In this document: positions 1 to 12,596 of the stretch, piece by piece
Numbering within the stretch: position 1 is the first letter of the stretch
How the letters are laid out: the number at the start of each line of letters is the position of its first letter
Assembly: GCA_028554755.1 (NCBI GenBank)
Contig: JAPTOF010000021.1
Coordinates: 819,501-883,500, forward strand
DNA: 64,000 nucleotides
Direction of reading: 5' to 3'
Origin: Cordia subcordata
Taxonomy: Eukaryota; Streptophyta; Magnoliopsida; Boraginales; Cordiaceae
The notes under the pieces: model-generated
Databases searched by the model: none
The model's input: the letters and a program-made list of their open reading frames with translations, nothing else
Told to the model about the DNA's origin: nothing
Made by a program: the position numbers and the translations under genes

Positions 1-1747
1 TAGTTGCAGGTGTACTAGGAGATTCTTAAGCAATATCCTCTAGAGCTATTCCAGATTCTGGTGTCTTCTAGATCACTATATCCTCTTCTAAGAATTTAGC
101 ATGAGTGCTTATCAGCAGTTTTTGCTCCTTGGGATTGAAAAAGATCCCACCTCTGGTTCCTTCAAGGTACCCAATAAAATAGCATAATTCTGATCTTGGT
201 TCCAACTTCGAAGGGTTGTTACTCAGTACATAAGCTGGACATCCCCAAATATGTATATGACTCAAACTAGGTTTGCGCCTTATCCGTATCTCATGTGAAG
301 TCCTAGGTACTGACTTTGATGGTCCCAAATTTAGAATATATGATGCTGTTTCTAGGACATACCCTTAAAAGGAAATAGGTAATGATGCATGGCTCGTCAT
401 TGACTTAACCATGTCTAAGAAGGTACAGTTCCTCCTTTCAACCACACCATTCTACTGGGGAGTACCTGGGGCAATTAATTGTGCCTCAATCCCTTGTTGT
501 GTGAGAAAGTCTCTGAACTCCCCCGAGAGGCATTCCCCACCACAATCAGATCGTAGAGATTTGATACGTTTATCTAACTTCCGCTTCACCTTAGCCTTGA
601 ATTCCTTGAATTTCTCAAAAGATTTAGACTTGCGCTGCATTAGATATATGTATCCCTACCTTGAATAGTCATCTGTAAACGTGATGAAATACTCATATCC
701 TTCTCGAGCTGGTTTGCTCATAGGACCATATACATCTATTTGTACCAATTCTAACACTTCTTTGGCACGCAATCCTTTTGATGAAAAAAACCTTTTGGTC
801 ATCTTACCTTTCAGGCATAACTCACATTGAGGTAGATCCTCGAGTACTAATAAACCTCAAGGTCCATCATCAACTAACCTCTTTATACATTTATAACTAA
901 TGTGTCCTAAACGCAAGTACCATAAGTATGTGTCATTGGTTTAAGGAACTTTCCTTTTAAGCAGGTTATTTGTTTGCTTTATGGTAAATGCTGCAGCTGT
1001 AATAGGATATTGGAAAAATAAATTATCATGCATTCTACCGGAACAAATTAAATTCCCATATCTACTGATGTCAACACCATCAAGGGAAACTAATTGAAAA
1101 ACCATCCATTATTAACTGACTAACAAAAATAAGGTTTTTCCGAAATCCCAGAACATAATAAATATTGTTTAGAACTAATTGCCTATTGCATGAAAAATTT
1201 AACGAAACTTTTCCAATCGCAGCTACCTAGACCTTCACTCCAGTCCCAACACGAAGGGCAAATTCTTCTCTACTAAGCTCCCTCATTACATGAAACCCAT
1301 GCATAGAATTGCAAATATGGTTAGTGGCTCCAGAATCTACAATCCATGAATTCGTAGATTCAACCACTAAACAAGTTTCAATATAGAGTGCTCGAGGTAT
1401 ACCTGCTTGCCCTTGGGCTTGAACCTTAGGGCAATCTTTCTTCAAGTGGCTTTTTTGCTGCACTTGAAACGTTTCCCTTTGGACCTCTCTTTGGCCTCAT
1501 CTGCTTGGAGCTCCATGGTTAGCTCTATTAAGTTCAAGTTCAGCTGAACAGATGCCCCTTCACCCAAAGCAGCTTGCCATGTTGGCCTGCTTTGATTGGC
1601 AAACATTAGATAGAGAGATCATGATCTCCCTTACTGTCGTCGTTCCTTGATATAAGACTTGCAAAACATCCAACATAGAGGCCAACATATAGCACTTAGC
1701 TATGTTGTTGTCCATGTGCATTTCTGCTCAGTCTCACAGACAGTGTC
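1..1747 (-). pseudogene. copia pol/gag remnant: integrase, protease, zinc knuckle
   Basis: Minus-strand reading segments match copia polyprotein. 1463-1227 has a partial zinc knuckle (HLKKDCPK) and the aspartic protease signature WIVDSGATNHIC. 640-452 has the integrase core segment RSDCGGECLSGEFRDFL. 328-68 has the integrase C-terminal part (HIHIWGCPAYVL followed by FIGY and GGIFFNP). Between them the frame is broken by stops (for example around 840-890 and 1080-1220), so no continuous polyprotein is possible. Family assignment rests on these motifs and their order. Confidence 0.85.
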
Positions 1748-3420
1748 TGTTGAGCTTATATTTTATATTATTTCAATACCTATTATAAACTTAATTTTGA
1801 GCTTTTTGGAAAATTTTTGGGATGAATTTGAACTTATTTGGTTTAATTTTCAGAATTTCCGCAAGTTAGAAAAATGGACAGTTTTGCGTAGCTTTCGTAT
1901 TTTGGCCATAACTTTTTGCTCGGAATCAAAATGAGGTGATTCAAGTGGCCACGGAAAGCTAATTTTGAGACCTACAACTTTCATATTTGGTGCTCAGCCC
2001 AGTTCAGACCCTAAACTGATGAAAACTTCTCTGCAAAGTTCTGGACAAAAATTAGAAAAAAGAAAGCAAAAAGCAAGTTGTATTAAATGCTATGGGGCCC
2101 ACTTATAGTCCTTGTTACCAAAGAATACAAGGTTGTCTTGCACGTGGAAGCTAATGTCTTGCAATTTTGTCCATGTTGTGGAGACCACAATCAAGTCAAG
2201 AAAGGAAAGGAGAGAAAGAGTAGGAAAGTTAGACAAATCCACCTACTTGAGGCGGTGGTAGTCATCTATAAATGTGTGGTCTGCAAGCAGTGGAAGAAAG
2301 ATTAGGGAAAATTTTTGGTGGCGGTGTACTGCAAGGGCAACAAGCCAGAAGGAGGCTTCAACATTCTACGCCAATTTTTTTTTTGGATTCTTTTTTGCTT
2401 TTCAGTACTTCAATTGAATAAGAGTCTGATTTCTTAATTCTCAAACTTTCAATTAGATTTTAGATTTTAGACTTTAAATTTAATTTTATTTTCAGTTTTA
2501 CTATTTAATTTCAGTTTTATTTCTAGATTATTGTTTTAGACTTTAACTATTGTTTTAGGATTCTATGGTGGCTCTTTAATTTAAATTACAAACTTATTAT
2601 TTAGTAATCTATTTTAGTTTTCAATTTTAGTTTTATTATTTAGTTAGTTTATTATCTTTCAATTGTTAATTTCGATCGTCCTTGTTTTCGATTTTTTAAC
2701 CATGAGCAGCTAAATTTCTCGTTCTAGGAATTAGATGTAATCTTTTGTTTTCCTGTGATTGCTTGAACTGTTGAGTTGAATATTGTTGATAGGTTAATCT
2801 ATTGTCTTAGGGTTGACTTTCTTGTAAATAATTGATCACTATTTGCATGTCTAAGCTGTTATATGAAGGACTGAAATGTGAAGTATAGTGGTAGTTCATT
2901 GAGACAATAGACATAGGGTATTGTTCTTTAGAAATAAAAACAAATCCTATGTGACATCATATGACTCGTGCATGCTTAAGCCGCTACATGACCGAATGCA
3001 TAGATTACCATAGAGCTTAATGGATTTATGTTAATGCTTGTGATCACGAAAGTAGACATAAGGTTAGCATAAATACAATTGTGGTGTCTCGAAAGGGAGC
3101 TTCAATAATTTTAGGGGATCTAGTCATTAACCTAGGGAAATTGAATTCAATCAATCAGTTTAAGTTAATCACAGGAACACATTAGATGAAATCTAAATTC
3201 CTAGAATTTTCACCATTAAGTGTTAACATTCTATTTATTGAGTCTTGAGTTTAGATTTTTAATTTGTGCACTTTATTTTCATTTGAATTGAGTTTTCTAG
3301 ATAATATAGGGAGCTTTGAATTTTGGTAATTGATACAATCTCCTCGTAGGATGATACTCTTACTCATTCTTTATTACTTGTCACGATTCCGTGCACTTGC
3401 GGATTTCACACAACAGCGTC
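1743..3420 (+). mobile_element. Solo LTR (probable Ty3/gypsy type) inserted in copia gag
   Basis: The LTR spans 1748-3415 (1668 bp), starts TGTTG and ends CAACA, and is flanked by near-identical 5-bp duplications GTGTC (1743-1747) and GCGTC (3416-3420). Removing it rejoins the antisense copia gag sequence on either side. Its 3' end holds the signature CTCCTCGTAGGATGATACTC followed by CCGTGCACTTGCGG, which resembles the ends of the two other long LTRs here (16517-18313 and 21726-23733). No internal retroelement sequence adjoins it, so it is a solo LTR. A 72-residue frame inside it (2087-2305) with two CxxC pairs is not supported as a gene. Confidence 0.75.
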
Positions 3421-3578
3421 ATTAGAGTTGGCCTTAACAACTGGACAAGGAGTTGTGAGGACATACTTGCACTCCTCGGCAGAGAGTACTATGTCTAGAT
3501 TTCTTTTCCACTCAACGAAATTCTCTCCAATGAGCTTATTTTTCGGAGATTCGTGGCAAGTGGACTAAAGAAAGCCAT
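3416..3578 (-). pseudogene. copia gag N-terminus
   Basis: Minus-strand translation from about 3545 down to 3420 gives KLIGENFVEWKRNLDIVL followed by SAEECKYVLTTPCPVV. This is the typical start of copia gag, where the conserved W-K-x-x-L region lies near the N-terminus. A candidate ATG lies at 3578-3576, but a frameshift separates it from the conserved segment. The coding sequence continues on the far side of the solo LTR, from 1742 downward. Confidence 0.75.
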
Positions 3579-3749
3579 TTGATTTCTAGATAATAATTGC
3601 TTTCGATTAATGAATATGAATTAAAATATGGGTGCAAAAGTAATATATATGTAACTGTGGAAAGAAAAACCAACATACACTTATCTTATCACATTTATGC
3701 CTTTTTGTAGATAAACCCTTAAAACTACAATTGTGACAGTGTCTCAGTC

Positions 3750-4060
3750 CTATCACGTGAACTCCATCGATAGGATGGCCGAACTAATGAATAACTGAGT
3801 TAAGCTGCGCTTATTTGAATGTCACTTATCTAGATAGACACTACCCAAGTGAGATTCAATCACTGTTTGGTTTGGGTTCTCAAACCTTGTAGAGAACTCC
3901 ATCAATAGGATGGTCGAACTAATAAATAACTGAGTTAAGCTGCGCTTATTTGAATGTCACTTATTTAGATAGACATTACCCAAGTGAGATTCAATCACTG
4001 TTTGGTTTGGCTTCTCAAACCTTGTAAAGAACTCCATCGATAGGATGGCCGAACCTACTA
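3750..4060. repeat. 135-bp tandem repeat in the copia leader
   Basis: The phrase ACTCCATCGATAGGATGG begins at 3761, recurs at 3896 with one change in that phrase (ATCAATAGG) and again at 4031, giving an exact period of 135 bp. Two units are nearly complete and the third decays after about 30 bp. Weaker echoes of the 'ccgatgggg' core appear near 4110, 4167 and 4270. The array lies between gag and the primer-binding site, in the untranslated leader of the minus-strand copia element. Confidence 0.8.
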
Positions 4061-5425
4061 TTTGAGTTGAGTGTTTTGACCAATCCTTGTGTCATTCCCC
4101 GTTATGTTCGAGATATGAGCCCTCCGATGGGGTATTGACTCTCATCCATATACCATGAGGTGGTCTACAGTAGAGAACTCTACCGATGGGGTGGCCAAAC
4201 TCTCAAACACTCTTATGAATGCACATTTTGAGTTCATCTTACTAAACTGAGTAGTGTGACATCCTCTGATGGGGAGGTTAATATCTCCCACTCTTAGCAT
4301 GAACTAGAATTGAAAAGCCATGGGTTGTTTCCTTTCCCCTCTCCCACTCAATCTTTTAACTTAAGGGCTTTTAAACTTCTCTATTTTGTCTTGATACAAT
4401 TTGTTTTCGATCTTAACACCATTTGGACGTAAATCCTCTTTGTGTTACAAAATTAGCCATTTGTATCAAAATAGAGTTTAGAGCTAAATCTCGACTTCAA
4501 GAAACTTTTAGGTAGGCATTACAAAGTTATCTGGTTAACTCCTACATGGTTCTTAGGACTTAAAGTCCACAAATTAAATCCTAATCAATTTGGCCATCTT
4601 AGTTTACATATTTAGACTTAATTTTTTTGCAATAATCTAGTCTAAGCAGCTTAGATTGTCAGGACTTAACCAACTTTCTTTTTTTTAAAAAAAAAAAACT
4701 AATTCTAAGTGCTATGCCAATTTTAAACCCTATTAGGTGGACAATATGTCTATGTGATGTTGGACATGCTCATAATCATACATACAAGCAATCATATAAT
4801 AACGACAAAAAATATAAAACATCCATAGCACATGGTTCTCTCATGATGGCTCCATGTTCAATGCTTTAGGCCATAATGGCCCAAAACCAAAAACTTAAGC
4901 ATGGCCAATGTTTTGCTCTATGGACCTTAGGCCCAAATTCACCTTTTTGATTGGTTTAGACCTCCCTTTGGCTTTCCCAAGCCCTTGAACGCCTTTCTCC
5001 ATGGATCTTGGTCAGCTTCTTCTCCATGAATGTTTGTGATGCTCTCCGATAGAAAAGGATATTACATGGAATTATGCTAGAAAACTTATACAAGCTTCTA
5101 ATACTAAAAGAAACGTAAATTGGCTCAAAAAATACATGCCATATAATTCCTGTGCTTCTTTTAAACTGAAGCTACAAAATTTCCAGCAAACTAATTACAT
5201 GTAAAACCATCATATGATCACACAATGATGACCGTACATTAATTCTAACCAACATACATACGAACTATCGTGAGAGAACATTAGATCCCTGCATGGTTAG
5301 CAACAATACAGCAAGCAACTCATTAAAAAACGTGCCTATTCTCGCCACCCACGAGACAATTACTAGCATTCTTTTCAATTCTAGTGTTCCAGATCAATTA
5401 TTCTAAGCATGTGCAGTGGTAACCT
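4060..5425 (-). other. copia untranslated leader, no gene
   Basis: This is the rest of the long leader between gag and the primer-binding site. I see no coding motif on either strand. The leader is about 1.85 kb in total, so it may include decayed nested insertions that I cannot resolve. Confidence 0.5.
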
Positions 5426-5437
5426 GCTCTGATACCA
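5426..5437 (-). other. Primer-binding site (initiator Met tRNA type)
   Basis: On the minus strand the bases read TGGTATCAGAGC, the standard plant copia primer-binding site complementary to the initiator methionine tRNA 3' end. It directly follows the inferred end of the 5' LTR and fixes the orientation of the element. Confidence 0.85.
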
Positions 5438-7653
5438 CTCGAAGGATCTTATGAAGCATGCAAGACTAGCCCTAGGTCAATTTTTAAATTATTAACCCTA
5501 GGCACAGTGAAAAAATAAATACTTGCCTACAATAATACCATGCATGCATAGAATAAACAAGAACACAAAGTAAAATTGTTAGAACAAATTTACCTCCTGG
5601 AGCAGAAAAACGACCAGAAAGTGTTATTGATTATTAGACTACCTTTTGGACCTTTGATCGACAATCCAACCATTGCATATGAAGCTTTGGAAGATTAGAA
5701 CGTCCTCCTAAAATTTCATAATGATCCGATAAGTGATGGGCACTCAATCAAGCCCAGATCCAAGATTGCGCAGGCTGTGACGGGAAAAGATAGTTTCTGT
5801 CCTCTTGTGTTTTTCTCCCCAAAAACCTCTATAAGAACGACCTAAAAATCTTTTGATCTTCCCTAATATGACCGGGGAGATGTTATCAATAAGAAAAAAA
5901 CCAAATTCTTGGTGAAAGAATTGGTTTTTAGAATTGTAGAAATCTATTTTTGTTTTTGGTCAATCAAGAGAAGAAGAGAATTCTTTCTTTTCTAAACTTC
6001 TCCAAGAATGTACGTATCTTCAATATTTTTGACTTACAAAAAACTTCTATATTTTATCAGACTTAGTTGACCCCCTTTAAGAGTTCTCTTAGCAATCGAA
6101 CTCCTAGGTAGACTAGGACTCTATCTTGAGGAGTTTAAATTCCAATAGAAGATCTTTAGGTGATAAAAGTTTCAAATTAAAACCAACTCTTGACCTAATG
6201 TTCTAGAATTAAATCCCAATAAATCTTCTGGAAAACGTGTCGCACTATCTCTTTCTTCTTTCCAAATTTGGATGCCTCCCTGCAAGCCGACTTGACAAAT
6301 TGAATATTCCAATATAGGAAACTTGGAGTTCAAGATATTTGAATTATTTTGTAAAAATATAACAACTCTATCCTAATTTGGAAACCTTACTCAAAGATCA
6401 CGTCTCGCATATCTAGATGCTTTAGGAAAGAGATTAAGACACTTTCTAATTATCTACATTAAAACTTGGACCAATAAGAATTAAGAACAAATCTTATTTC
6501 CTATTTCCAAGAATCCTAATGCAGTTAGAACTCTTACGAAAACACATATTTAGCAATCAATCAATAAGGAAATATTCAAGAATAGACTTCTCATGCTTAA
6601 ACCAATATCCGGCTAGTAGAGGGACCAAAAGACATAACTACCCTTGGCTCCCAAAATGACCAAAATGCCATTACTTTCCCTTAGGCGACATAATGACCAT
6701 TTAGACCTTAGTCTATTTCACCACAAGACTAAAGCCGCACTCCAAGGATAATTACTAGATGCCAGAAGCTTGTCACAACAACGAGTGACCTTTGTCTTTG
6801 ATCTACTAAGCAAAATGACCAAAACGCCCCTTTATGTATGCCCATAGTCAAGGTTGGTCCTTTGACTGTACCATCATCTCCTTAACTACCTCTAAACCTT
6901 AGAATAACTTGTCCAAGATATCAATCATCTTCTGGTCACATTACTCTTGATCTCGGGAGCGACCCACGAGTTAAATGACCGATACACCCTTGAAGGGTTA
7001 TACCACTAGATTTAAATTTAGATGATCATACGGACAAGACGAAGGGGGCATATAGAATCTACTATTGCATATGCATGTCCCAACTATCCAGAACTCAACA
7101 TCCAACACACAGAGCTGTTGACCCTAGCCAAGCAAGGTCTTACTCATTATGGATCAAAGTGCTGAACCCTGACTCCATCAGTTCATCCACATGTGCTCAA
7201 GATTGAGAACATTGGCCACTTAGCAGCAGTGAGTATTGTGTTTTCTGACTTTGATAGTACAGTTATGAGAAAACTAACTCACAGTAGTCCGGTCTAATGC
7301 GTGACGCACGTAATAGAGAGACAAGTTCGGAAAGACCTCCAATGACCTAGGTAGGTCACCCTTACAAGTAGACTTGCTCACTATAACCTTATATTGGTAG
7401 AGTGCCCAGCACTACCATACGGTTATGGACTTATTTATGACATTACTGAGTCTTGACTTGGACCTACTGCGCGTCCAACCTTGCTGCGTACCCAAGTCCT
7501 CAGTTAATGCCATTGGGCCTTTATGAATGCACTACATAATCATACATTAGAGACAATGTATGAAAATGAAATTCAAAAATTATTATTAAAATAATTATAA
7601 CGATATCCAAAAAGCAGTGTCCAAGTAGCCTTTAGGGCATACCAATCCCAACA
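5438..7653 (-). mobile_element. 5' LTR of the copia element (about 2.2 kb)
   Basis: On the minus strand the LTR starts TGTTGGGATTGG at 7653 and runs to the primer-binding site at 5437. It is long for copia, so a nested insertion is possible, although I see no clear internal boundary. The inner end reads ...CCTTCGAG rather than the usual CA, so the exact 3' limit is uncertain by a few bases. The second LTR would be outside the window, so LTR identity cannot be checked. Confidence 0.7.
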
Positions 7654-10600
7654 CATACAAGCCAGGTTGAAAGAAAGATGCTGGGTGCGATTGATACACT
7701 GTGGCCCTACCTGAACATGAGCAAATAAAGGTGAAGCGCACCTAGTAAGCTCTGGTTAAGGTACTTAACAGCTCCACGTAACAAGTACCAGCAAGCTTTA
7801 AGCTAGATGACAAAGCAAGGTGTTTACCTAGAGCAAGACAAACCAACGATGATGACTAGAGCAAATTTTGAAGTCCGTCGTGATGCGCTAAGAGTCTCAA
7901 GGACGTATAATGTGGAGAGGGGCATTTTGCACCTAAAAAAGACGCAAAGCGTTGCGTACCTAGAATGACACGGTGTACTTAGTGACGATGAGTCAAATGG
8001 TCGCTCCAAACTCATCAAATTGAAGGGATGGTCAAGCATGTACTTCCCACTTTGGCTAAACTTATCACTGAGGAACACTACCCTACTTGCTATAACAATC
8101 GTTTGACATGGTGACTTTCTAGATCAAATACGGAGCCTTAAACGAGCATTAGACAAACACAAATCAAGGATTAAAGTATCAGAGAGTTAAGAACTATGTA
8201 CCATGCACAACACTTCAATTAAGTCCTGATGAGATCAAGTACGCATAAAGCAACCCGAGTGCTTCGCCTAAGCACCAACGGGGTGTACACCACACGCTTT
8301 GGCTACTGAAACTAAATGCAAGCAAGGTCTATTTCACAGTAATTAACAAGGTTCATGCGAGGCACACCAAGTATCGAAAGGTTTATAAACTACCAACGAA
8401 GACACCTAAATGCATATGAGCTGTTTCAACCATGCCTAAGAGAGTGCATTAATGAATTGCGTAGGCCCAATGTGCTTCCGCCTAGACTTTTCAAATATCC
8501 AAGATCTTATATATGGTCGGAATCAAGAGTAACTTATCAAACCCTTCATATCTGAGCCATGATGCGAAGCATAAAGCTACGCCAAAGCATAAGACCTTAA
8601 TTTTGCAGGCAATCTTCAAATACTAAGCGTAAAGAGCACCGCCAAAGCATAAACACAAGCATTCAATCCTCAATGTACGAAGCATGCCTTGTACGCTTCG
8701 GCCAAGGCTACGTAGTTGCGTCATGTGTTAAATACAAGCAACTTTAGGCTGTTTCAGCCATCCAAATGCAAAGTATACAAGAGAATGAAAGGAGACATCC
8801 AAGTGAACCTTTAAGGGTAGCATCCGATGGCAAAAACAAGCCTGACTCTTCATCTATAATTTGAAAGCTTTGTTAAGTTATTCTTACCAAGCTTGTTGTC
8901 ACCAACGCCCTTAAGCTGGCTTCTTTCCTTGGTAAGAGAAAGATGTGATAGAGGAGCTGCATAAATAGACCTTTATGATACTTTCCTGCTACTATAAGTA
9001 AGGCTGAAATGAAGAGTCTACACGTCAAAAGAACCAAAAAACAAGTCCATTTCATGTGCTCTCCAGCCCCCAGTTAAACAGGTCCAAAGTTAGACCTTTA
9101 CAAAGCTTGTCTAATAGCCCGACCCTTCGCCGTTGCCGTTTGACATCCCCACGAGATATTTATGCTCGCAGCTACTCCCCTCAGACCTACATTAGAATTA
9201 GTAACATAATAAGGAGGGGTGAACGCGAGACCTCATTATCAGCAATAGGAGAATGATGAAGTAGTGGACCAACAAAGAACCTATCCGCTTAGCATTGTAT
9301 AGAAGGGAAGTAAGTGAGAAGCTCGATGAAGAAGACCTGTTATGCCTATTTACTAGATATTTAGCTGATAAGTATGAAGTACTTAGGTGTAATCTGCTTA
9401 TCAACATGTTTTTAGAAGATAAGAGAAATGAAGGATAAGGGCATTTGACTCTTGGCTCTGCGATTCGAGCAGAGAAAGAAAACTGATATAATGAAAGGGG
9501 AGAACCCCAGCCTTTCGCATCTAGCAGGAAAAGAAGAAATAGATGATTAAACACCTGGGTTAGGCATCCACCAAATTGGCAAAGGGAAAATTTTTTTTAC
9601 CTCAAGCCATGACTCTTGCGGTGAAAATACTACTCTAAAAATCCTTTTACCTCTCTAGTAGTTTTTAGTAAGAGTAATAAGTGGAAAGTGAAGTGGTGAA
9701 ATCTCTATTTTGGCACAACAAGCTATCTAGACAAGTAATGGTCGAGAGGACCTATTCCTTAACTTTGTCGTTGCTTGATAAAGCTAAGGGAAGATCGCTA
9801 GAGGTCAACGGAGGATCCTTCTGGGCACCGTCCATTTTGATGAGTATGGCAGACTCTTACAAAAGCCCTATGCCAGTGAAAGAAACAAGTAAAAGGGGGT
9901 AGATAATCCTACAAGGTGGCTCATGCAAACTTAAATAGCAAGCATCCCTTACACTATAGTATGATATAGGAGCTAGTTGGAAAGATTGATGGTAAGCGTA
10001 CTAGTGGAGATCGTCAAAATACCTATTATATCCATCAATGTGTAAGGTATAATGGTTGTGATCAATGGCAAAACTCAATGCAATTCCCATAAAACTAAAC
10101 GAAGAGTTTCTAGGACTTTATCATCGAAGTCTCATAGAAATTTCTTCCCATAGATGAAGGGTCAAATAAAGTGAAGGCAGAATAGATGCTGGATATGGCG
10201 TTCATGTATGTAGAATCAAGTATCAGAGAATAGGCTAGAGGGCAGCAACTGGGCCCTCAAGCTAGACGTCCATAGGCTTGGTTAGAGAAGAAGAGGTTCA
10301 TGAATAAACCCAATGCACGTTTGCCCTCCTAGCTGACGCCTTTGCAGGATCAATCACGCACAACTAAAACGAGTATGCGCCGAGGGGAAGATGAAAGCGC
10401 ACCCTTACCTCACAGGTATGCCAAGACGAATTTCCTAGCCAAGTACGAGCTTTCTTTCCCCAAGTAGTTAAAAATGCCATGTCATGTCTAAGAGAAATCA
10501 AATCAGCATACTACTTATGGAAAACTTTGAATCTTGAGCCTCATTGCCTATAAATCCTAAGCCAAATTCCATGCAAAGGAGGAGGATGGATGGCAAGAAT

Positions 10601-10680
10601 TTTCTCTAAACATCTTTGTGCTTATTCATGGCACATTCAAGTTAATCTTAATAAATTCATGGACTTCGTAAAATGACTTA
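7654..10680. other. Unassigned region, probably degenerate LTR element
   Basis: This stretch is visibly less AT-rich than the DNA from 11300 onward. It contains recurring imperfect phrases such as 'cgccaaagcata' with 'gaagcat' (8560-8710). Frames of 60-118 codons occur on both strands (for example 9554-9198 minus, 9681-9902 plus), but none shows a recognisable domain. The character is that of an old retroelement LTR or leader rather than a host gene. I cannot name a family. Confidence 0.35.
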
Positions 10681-10740
10681 ACTGTTGGAGGTACAACAGG
10701 GGGAAGCCCCCTTTTTTTCTTCTTCTTATAGGGAAAGGGC

Positions 10741-10873
10741 GTACGCATCCACCAACAGGGCAAGGCAGGCGTACACGTCAATCAACCGGGTAAGAGAGGC
10801 GTACGCGTCAATCAACAGGGCAAGAGAGGCGTATATGTCAACCAATCCAGAAAGGAAGGCTTACACGTCTAAC
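10741..10873. repeat. 30-bp minisatellite, four units plus a partial
   Basis: Units begin at 10741, 10771, 10801 and 10831, each exactly 30 bp, of the form 'gtacgcgtcaatcaacaggg' plus 'caagagaggc', with a partial fifth from 10861. Because 30 is a multiple of 3, a frame stays open (10685-10975) and would read as a 10-residue repeat (AYASINRARE-like). This is best explained by the array, since no domain or supporting gene structure is seen. Confidence 0.85.
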
Positions 10874-10997
10874 ATGCGGACATACGTTGATCCTTGGCCT
10901 ACACGTCCACCATCACCTCCAAGGGACACATCAAAGACGTATGCATCGAGCACATGGGCATATGTTGACCCTTAGCCCACGTGTCCATCATCATTTC

Positions 10998-11175
10998 CAA
11001 GGGGCACGCTTCTACCGTACCCAAGGGGCACGCGTCTGTTGTTACCTCCAAGGGGCATGCGTCCGCCATACTCAAGGGGTACACGTCCGCCGTTACCTCC
11101 AAGGGCCACGCGTCTGTCGTACTCAACGGGCACGTGTCCGTTGTAACCTCCAAGGGGCACGCGTCCGCCGTGTCT
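10998..11175. repeat. Alternating 24/27-bp minisatellite (51-bp higher-order unit)
   Basis: The phrase CAAGGGGCACGCGTC, with variants, starts at 10998, 11022, 11049, 11073, 11100, 11124 and 11151. Spacings are 24, 27, 24, 27, 24 and 27 bp. Long units carry the extra trinucleotide in a GTTACCTC ending and short units end in TACT or TACC. The array is therefore a dimeric 51-bp repeat. It keeps several overlapping frames open on both strands (10887-11177, 11195-10899 and others), which are artefacts of the repeat. Confidence 0.88.
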
Positions 11176-11269
11176 AAGATAAGTGCGTCCGCCATCTACC
11201 TGGAAGGACATCAGAACTCCTTCATTGACCAGCAAAAATAATCAAGTTATCTATTGGGGTAGAAGGAAT

Positions 11270-11584
11270 TATCCGTACCACATCAATAACTAATATATAA
11301 GGTTAATATTGGTTGATTTCATGGAACATAAGATCGGCTACTTCAATTCGACTTTTTTTGGCAAATCGAACAAAAAGCATTTAAGTACGAATTATAAACA
11401 TTTAAATGTATATAGATTCGCAAAATAAAAAATAATAAAGTAGAAAGAATAAACCGTAATTTGGTGTTTGAGTAGTGAAAGGAGAAGATGAAGAAGAAAA
11501 ATCCCAAGTTTGATTAGCTGAATTTGATTTGGGGATTTCGGGGTTCTGTCCAAAATCAGGTAGATTTTTTAAGGCTTTTTTTTT
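11270..11584. other. Intergenic spacer, no feature seen
   Basis: AT-rich sequence between the minisatellites and the left limit of duplicated LOR unit 1. No coding motif or repeat was recognised. Confidence 0.4.
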
Positions 11585-12532
11585 CCTCTTTTGTGTGTGA
11601 GTTTTGGTCAAGAATTAGACTGAGTCAAGATTAGAATAGTTAAATTCATGTGTGTGTAAATATAAATACATATTCACATCTTATTTTGAATTCATAAATA
11701 CTTAATATAGTATGTTTGAATTAATTAAATTTTAATTAATGTTATATTTGGAAATTAATGTCATCTCAAATATGTATCAAAGCTTTAAAAAATTTAATGT
11801 CAGTTCCAATCTCTAAGGTCGGGATATTAAAACAAATTAATAAAGAATCTTATAATTAAGACAAAAAAAATCATTTTTACTTCGATTTTCAGGTTCATGC
11901 ATATTTTTATAATGAATTAGATTTACTTGCAACAAAAATATCTGAAAGCCATGGGGTAATCTCCCTCGTAACAAATCTTGACACTAAGTCTAAAATAACC
12001 ACGACTGATATTACCCGTGGCAAACTTTGCAACTTGGTTCTTTTACTTGCCATGATTTCAAGTGACTCTTTATTACAGTGTTGATTAATTCGTCCAAGGT
12101 ATGTATAGAGTGTGTATGTATGTATATATATATATATGCTCCGATCCATACATGGACATATATTGATCGATCACCAAAAATGGCACAACAAAGTGAGCCA
12201 AGTTATCCAGTGATTGGTCCACAGTTCTGCTCTCCGTCTCCAGTTGAATTCGCAATTCGCAAGAAGTATTTCGGCGACACTGTGGTGGAAGATATTGAAG
12301 AAAATCCCATCTTCCAAGTTAAAGAAGCCTCCTTTTTCAGCATTCATCATAAGCAAACTATGCTCGATGCCACTAGAAACCCTATTTTTACTTTACAGGC
12401 CAAGGTTTATTATCTTATAGTTATTCACCTTGATATATTAATTATCTATATTACAAGTTATTGTGCATTTTGTGTTTCACATATATATTCAAGAAGTGTT
12501 TATCTTACTAATATCAATAATGATATAATATG

Positions 12533-12534
<2 letters not shown>

Positions 12535-12566
<32 letters not shown>

Positions 12567-12576
12567 CACACACACA
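12535..12576. repeat. (TA)n/(CA)n microsatellite in LOR intron 1
   Basis: A TA run is followed by a CA run in the first intron of the LOR pseudogene. It is absent from the other copy at the same position. Short frames across it (YIYIYI, VCVCV) are repeat artefacts. Confidence 0.8.
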
Positions 12577-12596
12577 AGTAGCTAGTATATATTTGT

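Larger units (their letters stand above)
1..7653 (-). mobile_element. Ty1/copia LTR retrotransposon, 5' part, minus strand, degenerate
   Basis: Read on the minus strand from 7653 down to 1, the order is 5' LTR (7653-5438), Met-tRNA-type primer-binding site (5437-5426), a long leader with tandem repeats, gag start (about 3578), zinc knuckle and protease (about 1463-1227), and integrase (about 670-68). Reverse transcriptase, RNase H and the 3' LTR would lie left of the window. The order protease-integrase ahead of RT is the copia arrangement. The LTR start TGTTGGGATTGG is of a kind common in plant copia elements. Stops and frameshifts throughout show a dead copy. A solo LTR of a different family interrupts gag. 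Confidence 0.85.

Noticed and set aside
2087..2305. A 72-residue frame with two CxxC pairs (CPCCGDH and CVVCK), resembling a small zinc-binding protein
   Set aside because: It lies wholly inside a solo LTR with defined ends, has no known domain that I can name, and nothing supports translation.
9198..9554. 118-codon minus-strand frame, the longest in the 7.6-10.7 kb region
   Set aside because: Its composition is low-complexity (leucine, serine) with no recognisable domain, and the region has the character of a decayed retroelement.
10685..11241. Several overlapping frames of 86-98 codons on both strands
   Set aside because: All arise because the minisatellite periods are multiples of three. 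Kept as a finding about the repeats, not as genes.
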